This document shows positions 33,805 to 43,035 of a stretch of DNA of 64,000 nucleotides, one piece after another. Both the position numbers and the translations under genes were made by a program. Where the stretch lies: assembly GCA_963842775.1 (NCBI GenBank), contig CAWJHQ010000010.1:62001-126000 (forward strand), written 5' to 3'. The stretch comes from R-RK-3 sp963842775 (GTDB taxonomy: Bacteria > Pseudomonadota > Alphaproteobacteria > Rhizobiales > Rhodomicrobiaceae). Positions within the stretch are counted from its first letter, which is position 1; each line of letters begins with the position of its first letter. The notes beneath the pieces were generated by a model. It saw nothing but the letters and a program-made list of their open reading frames with translations. It ran no database searches and had not been told where the DNA came from.

Positions 33805-35190
33805 TTACGATTTCCGTCCGACCTTCTTCTTCTCGTCCTGAGCGGTGCTCTTTTGCGAGATCACGCGCCAGATGGTGCCGCCCGTGTCGTCGACGATGTA
33901 GAGCGATCCGTCCGGCGCCTGGGCGATGTCGGTCGGCCGGCCCCAGACCTCGGCGCGCTTCTCGCCGGATATCCAGAAGCCGGTTATGAAATTCTCATAC
34001 TCGCCGGTAGGCTTCCCGTTTTCGAACGGTACGCGCACGATCTTGTAGCCGGTCGGCTCCGAGCGGTTCCACGACCCTTTCAGCGCGACGAAGGCATCGC
34101 CCCGAAACTCTTCGGGAAACATCTTGCCATTGTCGAAGACGATGTCCATCACGGCGGAATGCGATTCGAACATCAGCGCCGGTTCGGCAATCTTGGGCGT
34201 CTGCCCGCCGTCATTTTGGGCCTGTCGGACTTTCTCGAATTCGGGTTGCGACTTCTGCCCCGCATAGAAATAGGGCCAGCCGTAATTCTCCCCTTTTTTC
34301 ACATTCGCGAGGTAATCCGGCACGAGGCGATCGCCCATGTGGTCGCGCTCCTGCACGACGACCCATAATTCCCCCGTATCGGGATGGAAAGCGAGGCCGG
34401 TTGGATTGCGCACGCCCTTCGCAAAGGTTTCCTGACTGCTGCCGCTCGCTGAAAACACCTGGATGGTCGCCTTGACCGGCGGCTCGACACCGATATTGCC
34501 ACCCGAACCGACGCCGACATAGAGGCGGCCGTCCGGCCCGATTTCCAGATCGCGGTTGCGATGGCCGGTGATTTCGCCGAACACGCCTTTTCCGGTAATC
34601 AGTTCCTGCCGGTCGGCATTGGGCTGAGGTTTGCGGTCTGCTGGCGCGATTTCGCTGGCGGGCGACGGCGATCCGTAGCTGCCGCGAACGCGCCCCTCCT
34701 CATGCGGAATGCGCCAGATGCCTTCCTGATCGGCCACCAGCACTTCGCCTTCGCGATAGGCGAGGCCGTACGGGGCATTGAAGCCGCCCGAATAGCGCTG
34801 GATCCAGTCGGCCTTGCCGTCCTTGTCGCTATCGCGGAGCAGCATGATGAAGCCGCCCTTCTGCATCGAGACGAGAGCATCGCCATTGGGGAGGAAGGCG
34901 ATCTGGCGCGGACCGTCGAGGCCGGACGCAAAAAGTTGCGCCTCGAAACCTTCCGGCACCTCTGGCTTGGCGCCTTCGCGGGGCAGGATAACCGGTGGAT
35001 TGCGCACCGAGCCTTCCGCATAGGGCTGCGGCAGCGTGTCCGCCGTTATTCTGTAGCTTTCCCCGATTTCATTCTGGGCCTCGCGCGCGCTTCCCGCAGG
35101 TTCGGCTCCTGCATTCTGCTGTGAGCGCGCCGAATCGGCGAAGATAAGCGATAAGGAAGCGATACATAATGTAATAAAGGAAACGCGCAT
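33805..35190 (-). CDS. PQQ-dependent sugar dehydrogenase / L-sorbosone dehydrogenase family protein
   Basis: 461 aa, secreted. A signal peptide (SFITLCIASLSLIFADSARS) is followed by the six-bladed beta-propeller characteristic of soluble PQQ glucose/sorbosone dehydrogenases: GLDGPRQIAFLPNGDALVS, RDLEIGPDGRLYVGVGSGGN, NPTGLAFHPDTGELWVVVQE and RPTDIAQAPDGSLYIVDDTG. It would oxidise a periplasmic sugar or aldose with PQQ. Many family members have lost PQQ activity, so function is provisional. The ATG at 35190 follows GGAGC. Minus strand, near the phosphatase gene. Confidence 0.87.
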   Translation of the reverse strand: MRVSFITLCIASLSLIFADSARSQQNAGAEPAGSAREAQNEIGESYRITADTLPQPYAEGSVRNPPVILPREGAKPEVPEGFEAQLFASGLDGPRQIAFLPNGDALVSMQKGGFIMLLRDSDKDGKADWIQRYSGGFNAPYGLAYREGEVLVADQEGIWRIPHEEGRVRGSYGSPSPASEIAPADRKPQPNADRQELITGKGVFGEITGHRNRDLEIGPDGRLYVGVGSGGNIGVEPPVKATIQVFSASGSSQETFAKGVRNPTGLAFHPDTGELWVVVQERDHMGDRLVPDYLANVKKGENYGWPYFYAGQKSQPEFEKVRQAQNDGGQTPKIAEPALMFESHSAVMDIVFDNGKMFPEEFRGDAFVALKGSWNRSEPTGYKIVRVPFENGKPTGEYENFITGFWISGEKRAEVWGRPTDIAQAPDGSLYIVDDTGGTIWRVISQKSTAQDEKKKVGRKS

Positions 35191-35277
35191 GGGGAATGCT
35201 CCGTCGGTTGCTTACAACCGCTAACGCTTCCCCTACTGACGCGTTCCCCACAATTCTGCGTGAGTGCCTCTTGCGCG

Positions 35278-35883
35278 CTAGGATTTGCCCGTCTTGAGAG
35301 CCAGCTCCACTTCCCGCGCTCGTCCGGCTTCAACGAAGAAGTCCTTGATCTGCGGGCGGCGATCAATCTGAAAGCGATAGATTTCACCCACCGCGCCGGT
35401 GAACTCGCCGCGCCGGCCAAGCTGGTCCTCGCCATATGTCAGCATGCGCAAATTCGGCCACGCCTTGTCGCGGATGGCAAGCACCCGATGCAGCACTTCA
35501 CGGGCGGGAAGTTCTGGATGCGCCTGCGCTAGCAGCAGCGTCATGGCCGCGGTCGAGCGCGAAACGCCCATATGGCAGTGCACCAGCAGATGGCGCAACG
35601 CTTCCGGCTCGCGCAGAATGTCCCGTCCGAAGCTCAGTACCTGTTCGACATGATGCGGCTGCGGTGCTTCCTCGCCCGGCGTTTCTTCGATGATGTCGTG
35701 GAAGCGCAATTCCAGCCTGGCGTGTTCACCGTAGGTTCCGAAGGCTTCCAGCTCGGCGTGATCGGGGTCGACGATCGACAGTACATGGCTGACCTTGCGC
35801 TCCGCATGGCCGGGCAGTTCCTCGATCCCGCAAATGGTGATCTCGAACGGAAACTCGAACTTTGACGGCGTATCGGCGTGCAT
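35278..35883 (-). CDS. Dual-specificity-like protein tyrosine phosphatase
   Basis: 201 aa. The catalytic signature is HCHMGVSRSTAA (Cys-x5-Arg) preceded by conserved strands (FEITICGIEELPGHA; VSHVLSIVDPDH). Position and size match small cytosolic dual-specificity-type phosphatases common in Rhizobiales. The start at 35883 follows GAGAGG; an upstream start would add 13 residues. The protein substrate is unknown. It is divergent from the NAGGN osmolyte operon. Confidence 0.85.
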   Translation of the reverse strand: MHADTPSKFEFPFEITICGIEELPGHAERKVSHVLSIVDPDHAELEAFGTYGEHARLELRFHDIIEETPGEEAPQPHHVEQVLSFGRDILREPEALRHLLVHCHMGVSRSTAAMTLLLAQAHPELPAREVLHRVLAIRDKAWPNLRMLTYGEDQLGRRGEFTGAVGEIYRFQIDRRPQIKDFFVEAGRAREVELALKTGKS

Positions 35884-36067
35884 GGGTCTGGGCCTCTCAA
35901 ACGAATATGACACAGCAACCATAACAGCCAGATGTCAAATGAACGAGAGCCGCCGATCCAGCGGGCGCCCGGCGCGCGGGAATGGCGCTGGCCCGAATTA
36001 TGGAACTCAGTTGCGGCTGTGGGTTTACTCAACCAAAGGAACCAGTTAGCGAGGACAAGCGCACCGC

Positions 36068-37843
36068 ATGTGCGGAATTTGCGGCGATATTGCATTTTCG
36101 ACCGGCTCGGCCGATCCGGGCGCAATCGCGCGGATGATGGACGTTCTGCGGCCGCGCGGACCGGACGGCGGCGGACAGATCATCAGCCGCCGCGTCAGCT
36201 TCGGGCATCGGCGGCTGAAGATCATCGATCTGACCGAGAAAGCCGCCCAGCCTATGGTGGATCCCGAGTTGCGGTTGGAAATCGCGTTCAACGGATGCAT
36301 CTACAATTATCCGGAGTTGCGCCGGGAATTGCAGGAGCGCGGCTACCGCTTCTTTTCCACTGGCGATACCGAGGTGATCCTCAAGGCCTATCACGCCTGG
36401 GGAACGTCGTGCGTCGAGCGCTTCAACGGCATGTTCGCCTTCGCCATCCACGAGCGCGACACGGGCCGGGTCGTGCTGGCCCGCGACCGGTTCGGCATCA
36501 AGCCGCTTTACCTTCAGGAGACGCCGGAGCGGGTGCGTTTCGCCTCCTCGCTCCCAGCATTGCTCGCAGCGGGCGATGTCGACACCTCGATCGACCGTGT
36601 CGCGCTCGCCCACTATATGAGCTTCCACGCGGTGGTGCCGCCGCCGCGCACCATCCTGAACGGCGTGCGCAAATTACCGCCCGCGACGATCCGCGTGATC
36701 GAGCCGGACGGGCGCTCGCGTGAACGCCGCTTCTGGCAGCTCAGCTTTGAGCGGGACGCGGCCGACCGTGAACGCAGCGCCGAGGAGTGGCGCGATCTGG
36801 TGCTGGCGGCCTTGCGCAAGGCGGTCAAGCTGCGGATGGTCGCCGATGTGCCTGTGGGCGTGCTGCTTTCGGGGGGTGTGGATTCCAGCGTCATCGTTGG
36901 CCTTCTCGCCGAAGCGAGCCAGTCGTCGCTGATGACCTTTTCCGTCGGCTTCGAGGAGGCGCACGGCGAAAAGGGCGATGAATTCGTCTATTCGGACCTG
37001 ATCGCGGAGCGCTACGCGACCCATCATCACCAGATCTTCGTGCCGTCAGAACGGCTTATCGGCGCGCTGCCCGGTACGATCCAGGCGATGGCCGAGCCGA
37101 TGGTCTCCTATGACAATGTCGGCTTCTATCTGTTGTCGCAGGAGGTTTCCAAGCATATCAAGGTCGTGCAGTCAGGGCAGGGCGCGGACGAGATTTTTGG
37201 CGGCTATCATTGGTATCCGCCGCTGATGGATTCGGCCGATCCGGTCCAGGATTACGCGCGGGTATTCTTCGACCGCTCCTTCGAGCGGCTGCGCGAGCAC
37301 CTCGCGCCGGAATGGCACACCGACCGCGATGACGCGCTTGCCTTCGTCGCGGACCATTTTGCCCAGGGCGGCGCGGACTCCGCGGTGGACAAGGCGCTGC
37401 GCCTCGACGCGACGGTGATGCTGGTCGACGATCCGGTGAAGCGTGTCGACAATATGACCATGGCCTGGGGGCTCGAAGGACGCGTTCCGTTCCTCGATTA
37501 TGAGCTCGCCGAACTGGCCGCCCGCATCCCGCCGGAGCACAAGCTCGCACAAGGCGGCAAGGGCGTATTGAAGGAAGCCGCCCGGCTCGTCGTGCCCGCC
37601 GAGGTCATCGACCGGCCGAAGGGCTATTTCCCGGTTCCCGCGTTGAAATATCTCGAAGGCCCCTACCTCGAAATGGTGCGGGACACGCTATCGTCACGCG
37701 CCGCGACGGAGCGCGGGCTGTTCAGGCCCGCTTATCTGGACCAGCTTTTTGCCGAGCCGAAATCGCATATCACGCCGTTGCGTGGCTCCGAGCTTTGGCA
37801 GGTCGGGTTGCTGGAAATGTGGCTTCAGGCTCATGGCGTCTGA
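36068..37843 (+). CDS. N-acetylglutaminylglutamine amidotransferase (AsnB/AsnO-like)
   Basis: 591 aa, class II glutamine amidotransferase plus synthetase domain. Cys2 is the nucleophile (MCGICGDIAF), with RGPDGGG and the ammonia-channel residues NGCIYNYPELR. The C-terminal synthetase domain has the ATP loop LSGGVDSSVIVG and later WGLEGRVPFLDYELA. Asparagine-synthetase-like, it is the known member of the NAGGN osmolyte system and amidates N-acetylglutaminylglutamine. The downstream synthetase gene starts 16 nt past the stop. It starts at an ATG giving MCGIC as required for processing to an N-terminal Cys. Confidence 0.95.
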   Translation: MCGICGDIAFSTGSADPGAIARMMDVLRPRGPDGGGQIISRRVSFGHRRLKIIDLTEKAAQPMVDPELRLEIAFNGCIYNYPELRRELQERGYRFFSTGDTEVILKAYHAWGTSCVERFNGMFAFAIHERDTGRVVLARDRFGIKPLYLQETPERVRFASSLPALLAAGDVDTSIDRVALAHYMSFHAVVPPPRTILNGVRKLPPATIRVIEPDGRSRERRFWQLSFERDAADRERSAEEWRDLVLAALRKAVKLRMVADVPVGVLLSGGVDSSVIVGLLAEASQSSLMTFSVGFEEAHGEKGDEFVYSDLIAERYATHHHQIFVPSERLIGALPGTIQAMAEPMVSYDNVGFYLLSQEVSKHIKVVQSGQGADEIFGGYHWYPPLMDSADPVQDYARVFFDRSFERLREHLAPEWHTDRDDALAFVADHFAQGGADSAVDKALRLDATVMLVDDPVKRVDNMTMAWGLEGRVPFLDYELAELAARIPPEHKLAQGGKGVLKEAARLVVPAEVIDRPKGYFPVPALKYLEGPYLEMVRDTLSSRAATERGLFRPAYLDQLFAEPKSHITPLRGSELWQVGLLEMWLQAHGV

Positions 37844-37846
37844 ATC

Positions 37847-37862
37847 AAAGGAGGCTCTTTTG
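37847..37862 (+). promoter_or_regulatory. Ribosome binding site and TTG start of the NAGGN synthetase gene
   Basis: AAAGGAGG (37847-37854) sits five bases ahead of TTG at 37860, an almost perfect anti-16S match. The in-frame ATG at 37833 lacks such a site, so the TTG is the better start. Confidence 0.75.
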
Positions 37863-39641
37863 ACCGAGGAGAGACGCCGGAAACTTACACTCTGGCACCG
37901 CCGCAGGCGTCTGCGGCCCCGCGCGCCGCCTTTGGACCGGTCGCAAACCCTGGCGAGATCCGAGACGCGCCCGAAATCCAATGCTTCGATCGATTGCGGC
38001 TGGGGCCGCTTGCTGTTTGCCCAAACCTTCGAGGACGTCAACGCTCTGCGCGACGCACTGCGAGCCGAGGGGCCCGACCGCCGCGACATCGCCTTCTATG
38101 TGAGCGAACCGCATGTGCTGCTCTCAACCGCGCCGCTGGAGCTTTTCCTCGATCCTTCGCACAGCTACCGGCTCGACCTCCGAAGAGGATTGCCGCCCAT
38201 GCTGCGCAGCCAGCGAGGCTTCTTCCTGCGCCGCCTGTCGTCAAAGGACGATGCCGAGCAGGTCAACCGCATCTATCTGTCGCGGCACATGGCGCCGGTG
38301 CCGCCGGACTTCTTCTGGTGCACCCGCGACAGCCGCGCGGTCACGGTGCTGGTCGCGGAGGATGAGCGGTCGGGTGATGTTATCGGCACCGTGATGGGCG
38401 TCGATCACAGCCGTGCCTTCAACGATCCGGAGGCCGGATCGAGCCTCTGGTGCCTTGCCGTGGACCCGCAAGCCCAACCTGGCGGGGTCGGCGAGGCGCT
38501 GTTGCGGCGTCTGGCGGATCATTTCCGGGCGCGGGGCGCGAAGCACATGGACCTATCCGTCCTGCACGACAACGATCAGGCGATCGCGCTCTATGAGAAG
38601 CTTGGATTTCGCCGCCTGCCGCTATTCGCGGTCAAGCGCAAGAACCCGTTCAACGAGCCGCTATTCGTCGGCGCTTCACCGGCGGCGAGCCTCAATCCTT
38701 ATGCGACGATCATCGTCAACGAGGCGCTGCGGCGCGGCATCAATGTTGAGGTGACCGATGCGGAAGGCGGTTTCTTCCGGCTGATCTATGGCGGGCGCAG
38801 CGTCCATTGCCGCGAAAGCCTTTCCGAGCTGACGAGCGGCGTGGCGGTTTCAATCTGTGACGATAAGGCGGTGACGCGGAGAGTTGTGGCGGCGGCCGGA
38901 GTGCGTGTTGCGGAACAGATGGAAACCGGCCCTGACGCAGCCTCCGGCGCGGAGCTGGAAGCGTTCCTGGATCGGCATGGAGCGCTGGTCGTTAAACCGG
39001 CGCGAGGCGAGCAAGGGCAGGGCGTTGCCGTTGGCTTGACGTCGCTCGAGGAGGTCATCAGGGCCTTGGACGCCGCCGGGCAATTCTCAAGCCGGGTTAT
39101 CATCGAGGCGATGGTCGAAGGCACCGACCTGCGCATCGTCGTCATCGACTACAAGGTGGTGGCGGCGGCAATACGCCGGCCGGCGCGCGTCGTAGGGGAC
39201 GGCGCGTCCACGATCCGCGCGCTCATCGAAGCGCAGAGCCGGCGGCGGGAAGCCGCGACCCAGGGCGAGTCGCATATTCCGATGGATGCGGAAACCGAGC
39301 GCTGCATACGTGCGGAAGGTTACCGTCTCGACGACATCCTGCGCGCCGGGGTGGAGCTGCAAACACGGAAAACCGCCAATCTGCATACCGGCGGCACGAT
39401 CCACGACGTCACCGCCGAATTGCATCCGGCGCTCGCCGAAGCGGCGGTGAAGGCGGCCCGCGCCATCGGTATCCCCGTGGTTGGGATCGATCTTATGGTT
39501 GCCAGTCCCGGCGCGCCGGATTACGCCTTCATCGAGGCCAATGAGCGCCCCGGCCTCGCCAATCACGAGCCGCAGCCCACCGCCGAACGCTTCATCGACC
39601 TTCTATTTCCGCTCTCGGTCCCGGCATCGGCGCGCGGGTGA
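37860..39641 (+). CDS. N-acetylglutaminylglutamine synthetase (GNAT + ATP-grasp)
   Basis: 593 aa two-domain enzyme. The N-terminal half is a GNAT acetyltransferase (LWCLAVDPQAQPGGVGEALL; HDNDQAIALYEKLGFRRLP), and the C-terminal half is an ATP-grasp ligase (VVKPARGEQGQGVAVGL; FIEANERPGLANHEPQ). It acetylates glutamine and joins it to another glutamine, giving the dipeptide precursor of the osmoprotectant NAGGN. This is the TIGR03103-type enzyme known from Pseudomonas and rhizobia. It lies between the amidotransferase and the M42 peptidase. The TTG start is set by a strong ribosome binding site. Confidence 0.94.
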   Translation: MTEERRRKLTLWHRRRRLRPRAPPLDRSQTLARSETRPKSNASIDCGWGRLLFAQTFEDVNALRDALRAEGPDRRDIAFYVSEPHVLLSTAPLELFLDPSHSYRLDLRRGLPPMLRSQRGFFLRRLSSKDDAEQVNRIYLSRHMAPVPPDFFWCTRDSRAVTVLVAEDERSGDVIGTVMGVDHSRAFNDPEAGSSLWCLAVDPQAQPGGVGEALLRRLADHFRARGAKHMDLSVLHDNDQAIALYEKLGFRRLPLFAVKRKNPFNEPLFVGASPAASLNPYATIIVNEALRRGINVEVTDAEGGFFRLIYGGRSVHCRESLSELTSGVAVSICDDKAVTRRVVAAAGVRVAEQMETGPDAASGAELEAFLDRHGALVVKPARGEQGQGVAVGLTSLEEVIRALDAAGQFSSRVIIEAMVEGTDLRIVVIDYKVVAAAIRRPARVVGDGASTIRALIEAQSRRREAATQGESHIPMDAETERCIRAEGYRLDDILRAGVELQTRKTANLHTGGTIHDVTAELHPALAEAAVKAARAIGIPVVGIDLMVASPGAPDYAFIEANERPGLANHEPQPTAERFIDLLFPLSVPASARG

Positions 39642-39668
39642 CGGCAACAACAAAACCCGGCGGCAAAC

Positions 39669-40826
39669 ATGGCCACACTGTCCATCGATACCGACTATCT
39701 GCAGCAATGCCTGCAACGCCTCCTCGCCATACCGAGCCCCACCGGCTACACGGACATCATCGTCCGCGAGGTCTGCCATGAACTTGCCCGTCTGGACGTG
39801 CCATTCAAGCTGACCCGGCGCGGCGCCATCCGCGCCATCGTGAAAGGCCGCGAGCATCGGGGCGCGCGGGCGCTGATCGCGCATCTCGATACGCTGGGCG
39901 CCCAGGTGAAGTTCATCAAGGACAATGGCCGCTTCGAAGTCGTCCCCATCGGCACCTGGTCGGCGCGATTTGCCGAAGGCGCACGCTGCACCGTGTTCAG
40001 CGAGGCGGGCAGCTATCGCGGCACGATCCTGCCGCTCAAGGCCTCGGGCCATACCTTCAACGATGACATCGATACCGCCCCGATCGGCTGGGACCATGTG
40101 GAATTGCGCATTGACGCCCTGTCGCGCAACCGCCGTGAGGCCCGGCGGCTCGGCATCGAGATTGGCGATCATGTCGCCATCGATCCGCAGCCGGAATTTC
40201 TCGATAATGGATTCATCGTCTCACGCCATCTCGACGACAAGGCAGGCGCGGCCGTGCTGCTGGCGGCGTTGAAAGCGGTGCGGGAGGCGAAATCGGACTT
40301 GCCGGTCGACGCGCACTGGCTGTTCACCATCGCGGAGGAGGTCGGCATCGGCGCATCCTCGGTGATCGATCAGGATGTGGCGTCCGTCGTCGCCGTGGAT
40401 AACGGCACGTCCGCGCCCGGGCAGAATTCGTCCGAATTCGGCGTCACGCTTGCCATGGCGGATCGGAGCGGCCCCTTCGACTATCATCTGACCAAGAAGC
40501 TTGCGGCGCTCTGCCAGGAGCATGAGATCCGCTATCAGAAGGATATTTTCCGCTACTATCGCTCGGACGCGGCGGCGGCGGAAGTCGCAGGGCACGACGT
40601 GCGCTCGGCGCTGATCACCTTCGGCGTCGATGCCTCGCACGGCTATGAGCGCATCCACATGCATGCGCTGCGCTCGCTGGCCGAACTGCTGACGGCCTAT
40701 GTCGTAAGCCCCGTGGAGATCCAGCGCGACGCCGAGGAGATCAGCGGCCTCAGCGGCTTCACCACCCAGCCGATGGATGAGGCTCCCGCGGACGTTTCGG
40801 ATCGTTCGGTCGAGAAAGGGAAATAG
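39669..40826 (+). CDS. NAGGN-system M42-family peptidase
   Basis: 385 aa metallopeptidase of the M42/DapE-like co-catalytic zinc fold. Metal ligands lie in AHLDTLGAQVK, VSRHLDDKAG (Asp bridging), TIAEEVGIGASSV (catalytic Glu pair), AVDNGTSAPG and SHGYERIHM (His near the C-terminus). It is the conserved third gene of the NAGGN osmoprotectant locus, possibly recycling the dipeptide on return to low osmolarity; the physiological role is not established. Its ATG lies 27 nt after the synthetase stop. Confidence 0.92.
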   Translation: MATLSIDTDYLQQCLQRLLAIPSPTGYTDIIVREVCHELARLDVPFKLTRRGAIRAIVKGREHRGARALIAHLDTLGAQVKFIKDNGRFEVVPIGTWSARFAEGARCTVFSEAGSYRGTILPLKASGHTFNDDIDTAPIGWDHVELRIDALSRNRREARRLGIEIGDHVAIDPQPEFLDNGFIVSRHLDDKAGAAVLLAALKAVREAKSDLPVDAHWLFTIAEEVGIGASSVIDQDVASVVAVDNGTSAPGQNSSEFGVTLAMADRSGPFDYHLTKKLAALCQEHEIRYQKDIFRYYRSDAAAAEVAGHDVRSALITFGVDASHGYERIHMHALRSLAELLTAYVVSPVEIQRDAEEISGLSGFTTQPMDEAPADVSDRSVEKGK

Positions 40827-40836
40827 TGGCACCCGT

Positions 40837-40862
40837 AGATAGTTCGACTCAGTCAACTATCT
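40837..40862. promoter_or_regulatory. Palindromic operator upstream of MarR-GNAT gene
   Basis: AGATAGTT and AACTATCT flank GACT-C-AGTC, making a near-perfect palindrome of 26 bases except for one extra C at 40845. It lies 34 bases before the MarR-GNAT start and matches the usual dyad of MarR-type autorepressors. Confidence 0.65.
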
Positions 40863-40896
40863 GCCCGAAACTCCTCGAACATGGGAGGATCGGCTC

Positions 40897-41852
40897 ATGT
40901 CCGCACAATCGCTCGCCGCCGCCGCAGAGGCCGTGCGGCACTTCAATCGCTTCTACACGGCGCAAATCGGCGTATTGGACCGCGATCTGCTCGGCAGCGG
41001 ACGCTCGCTGTCGGAGGCCCGCGTGCTGTACGAGCTTGCAACCCGCGAGCCGCTGACGGCGGGCGATCTGACCCGAAGCCTGGGGCTCGACCCCGGCTAT
41101 CTCAGCCGCATGCTGGCGGGCTTCGAGAAAGAGGGCCTGCTGGAGCGCCGCCGCTCGGCCGAGGACGGCCGTGTCAGCCATCTCGCGCTCACGTCGAAGG
41201 GCCGCGCGGTTTACGCCGAACTCGACACGGCGTTCACAGGCTGCTGCTGAAACGCTTGTCTCGCGGCTTGCCGGCGAAGTGCGCGAAGAGGTGCTCGGTG
41301 CCTTGCAGATTGATCGAGTCGCAACTTGCCTCGGACGCACCGTCGAACGACATCGTGCTGCGCCCGCATCGCGTCGGCGATATGGGCTGGATCGTGCATC
41401 GGCAGGCGGTGCTCTACGCGCAGGAATATGGCTGGGATGGCGGTTACGAGGCGCTGATCGCTGAAATCGTCGGCCGTTTTCTGCGCGAGTTCAAGCCGGA
41501 CCGTGAGCGATGCTTCGTTGCCGAGCGGGCGGGCGAAATCGTCGGCTCGGTCTTCGTCGTTGAAGGTGGCAGCGACGTCGCCAAACTGCGGCTGCTCTAT
41601 GTCGAGCCGTCGGCGCGCGGTCACGGCATCGGGCAGAAGCTGGTGGATGAGTGCATCGCCTTCGCGCGGGCGAAGGGCTATGCGCGGCTCGATCTATGGA
41701 CGAACGATATTCTGACAGCGGCGCGGCGGATTTATCAGAAGGCAGGCTTCGAATTGGTCGGCGAAGAACGCCATCACAGCTTCGGCCATGATCTGGTAGG
41801 CCAGACCTGGTCGCTGGACCTGTTGCGGGATCCAGCGCAACGGACACGATAA
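40897..41852 (+). CDS. Bifunctional MarR-family regulator / GNAT acetyltransferase fusion (two frameshifts)
   Basis: About 317 aa. The N-terminal half is a MarR winged helix (SLSEARVLYELATREPLTAG; LGLDPGYLSRMLAGFEKEGL; DGRVSHLALTSKGRAVY). The C-terminal half is GNAT (MGWIVHRQAVLYAQEYGWD; VEPSARGHGIGQKLVDECI; YQKAGFELVGEERHHSFG). Such fusions are common regulators of unknown metabolites. Frameshifts lie at about 41,235 (after AELDTAF) and 41,305 (QID to RLIESQLAS); the central linker is read from a third frame. It is preceded by a 26-base palindrome, a likely autoregulatory operator. It is followed by a strong hairpin and converges on an outer-membrane gene. Confidence 0.88.
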
Positions 41853-41854
41853 AC

Positions 41855-41893
41855 GAAGCGACCGCTCCTGATCGCGGCAGGAGCGGTCGCTTC
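41855..41893. terminator. Strong bidirectional hairpin terminator
   Basis: GAAGCGACCGCTCCTG (41855-41870) and its exact complement at 41878-41893 form a perfect 16-bp stem with a seven-base loop, 2 nt past the MarR-GNAT stop and 20 nt from the outer-membrane gene stop. T runs are short on both sides, but stem strength and position fit a shared terminator. Confidence 0.7.
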
Positions 41894-41913
41894 TATGTCC
41901 TGGCAGCTATTGC

Positions 41914-42549
41914 TTACTTCAGCGCGTCGCGGCCGCCATTTAAGTGATAGGTCAGGCGGGCGCGGGCGGACCAGAAATTATTGTCATCGCCGCCGCTGTC
42001 GTCATTCTCGAAGCCATAATAGAGGGCTTCGGCGCCGATGCTGACATTCTCACGCAGCTTATGCTCAAGGCCCCCACCGGCTACCCAGCCTGTATCGGCA
42101 TCATCACCGGACGACAGCTCATCGTCGAAGCCGATGAAGGCCGCGCCGCCCGTGAGATAGGCTAGCCTCGGACCGAATGCATAGCCCAGCCGGCCACGCA
42201 CAGTCGCGAGATATTCGATATTGTCATCGTCGAGGTAGCTGACATCGCCTTCGACGCCGATCACGATATTGCTCGGGCCCTGCCAATTATAGCCAAGATG
42301 ACCGCCACCCGCGAAAACGGCATCGTCGCTGAGGATCTCTACGTCCTCGTTATCACTGAAGGCCGCGCCGGCGTTAGCGCCGATATAGAAGCCAGTCCAG
42401 GTGATGGACGGCACATAGTCCACCACCGGGCCGGTATCCTTGACGCTGCCACGGTCCCGGTAGATGTCCGCAGCGTTCGCGGCCGGAAGCGCCGCACCGA
42501 GCGCAAGCGCGCTGGCGAGGCCGAAGCTGAGATGCTTTAGACTATTCAT
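41914..42549 (-). CDS. Outer-membrane beta-barrel protein (Omp25/opacity-like)
   Basis: 211 aa. A signal peptide (LSFGLASALALGAALPAANA/ADIY) leads into a small eight-strand barrel: WTGFYIGANAGAAFSDNED, GGHLGYNWQGPSNIVIGVEG, TGWVAGGGLEHKLRENVSIG, and a barrel-like C-terminal strand (WSARARLTYHLN) followed by GGRDALK. It resembles the Omp25/Omp31 and opacity families of rhizobia and Brucella. The ATG at 42549 follows GGGGAATTATC. The protein is probably a structural porin-like barrel; a specific function is unknown. Confidence 0.9.
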   Translation of the reverse strand: MNSLKHLSFGLASALALGAALPAANAADIYRDRGSVKDTGPVVDYVPSITWTGFYIGANAGAAFSDNEDVEILSDDAVFAGGGHLGYNWQGPSNIVIGVEGDVSYLDDDNIEYLATVRGRLGYAFGPRLAYLTGGAAFIGFDDELSSGDDADTGWVAGGGLEHKLRENVSIGAEALYYGFENDDSGGDDNNFWSARARLTYHLNGGRDALK

Positions 42550-43035
42550 CGATAATTCCCCGTTTTGGAGCGATCTCCGAACAGAGATCACGGCACAACT
42601 CGCTCGCGCCAACGACTGTTCAGTTGGTAAGTCTGCCATTGGGCGATGTTATGGCAACGCACAATGCAGCTTTCGGTTGCATACTAAATCACACGAGCAA
42701 GAATAAAATTTTAACGGTTTCAATGCGTTAGAGGCGATCTCCGTGAAAATACCAAATTGTGGCTCGCCGTTGATCACCCTTTCGCCTGCTGCTTGTGGTT
42801 GAAATGTGGCAGTTTGTACCCTGAATCCGAGTAGGGCGTGTCTTCCTGTGAGTTGTTGCGATGATGCGTGCCGCAAAGAGCCCTTTCGGTTATGGTCGGC
42901 GCAGTTTGTCCAGAGCATGATCGGCGAGTGGTGGACGCCAGTCTTGCGATGGAGTCATGCTCAAACAAAAAGATGGAGCCCCGCTCTGATTCCGTCAGAG
43001 CGGATCTGGCTCTCGCGCCTATGGCAAGGAACCGT
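42550..43035. other. Intergenic region with palindromic repeat cluster
   Basis: About 490 bases between the divergent outer-membrane and PhzF genes. The AT-rich part (42640-42730) probably holds the outer-membrane gene promoter. Near the PhzF gene is a palindromic cluster: GAGCATGA/TCATGCTC arms (42913-42920 and 42955-42962), and next to it the perfect hairpin at 42981-43003. No gene is supported here. Confidence 0.5.
42981..43003. repeat. Palindromic hairpin, possible dispersed element
   Basis: CCGCTCTGA, five-base loop and TCAGAGCGG: a perfect 9-bp stem with no T run. Together with the nested GAGCATGA/TCATGCTC dyad just upstream it looks like the small intergenic palindromic elements found in many copies in Rhizobiales genomes. 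Confidence 0.5.
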
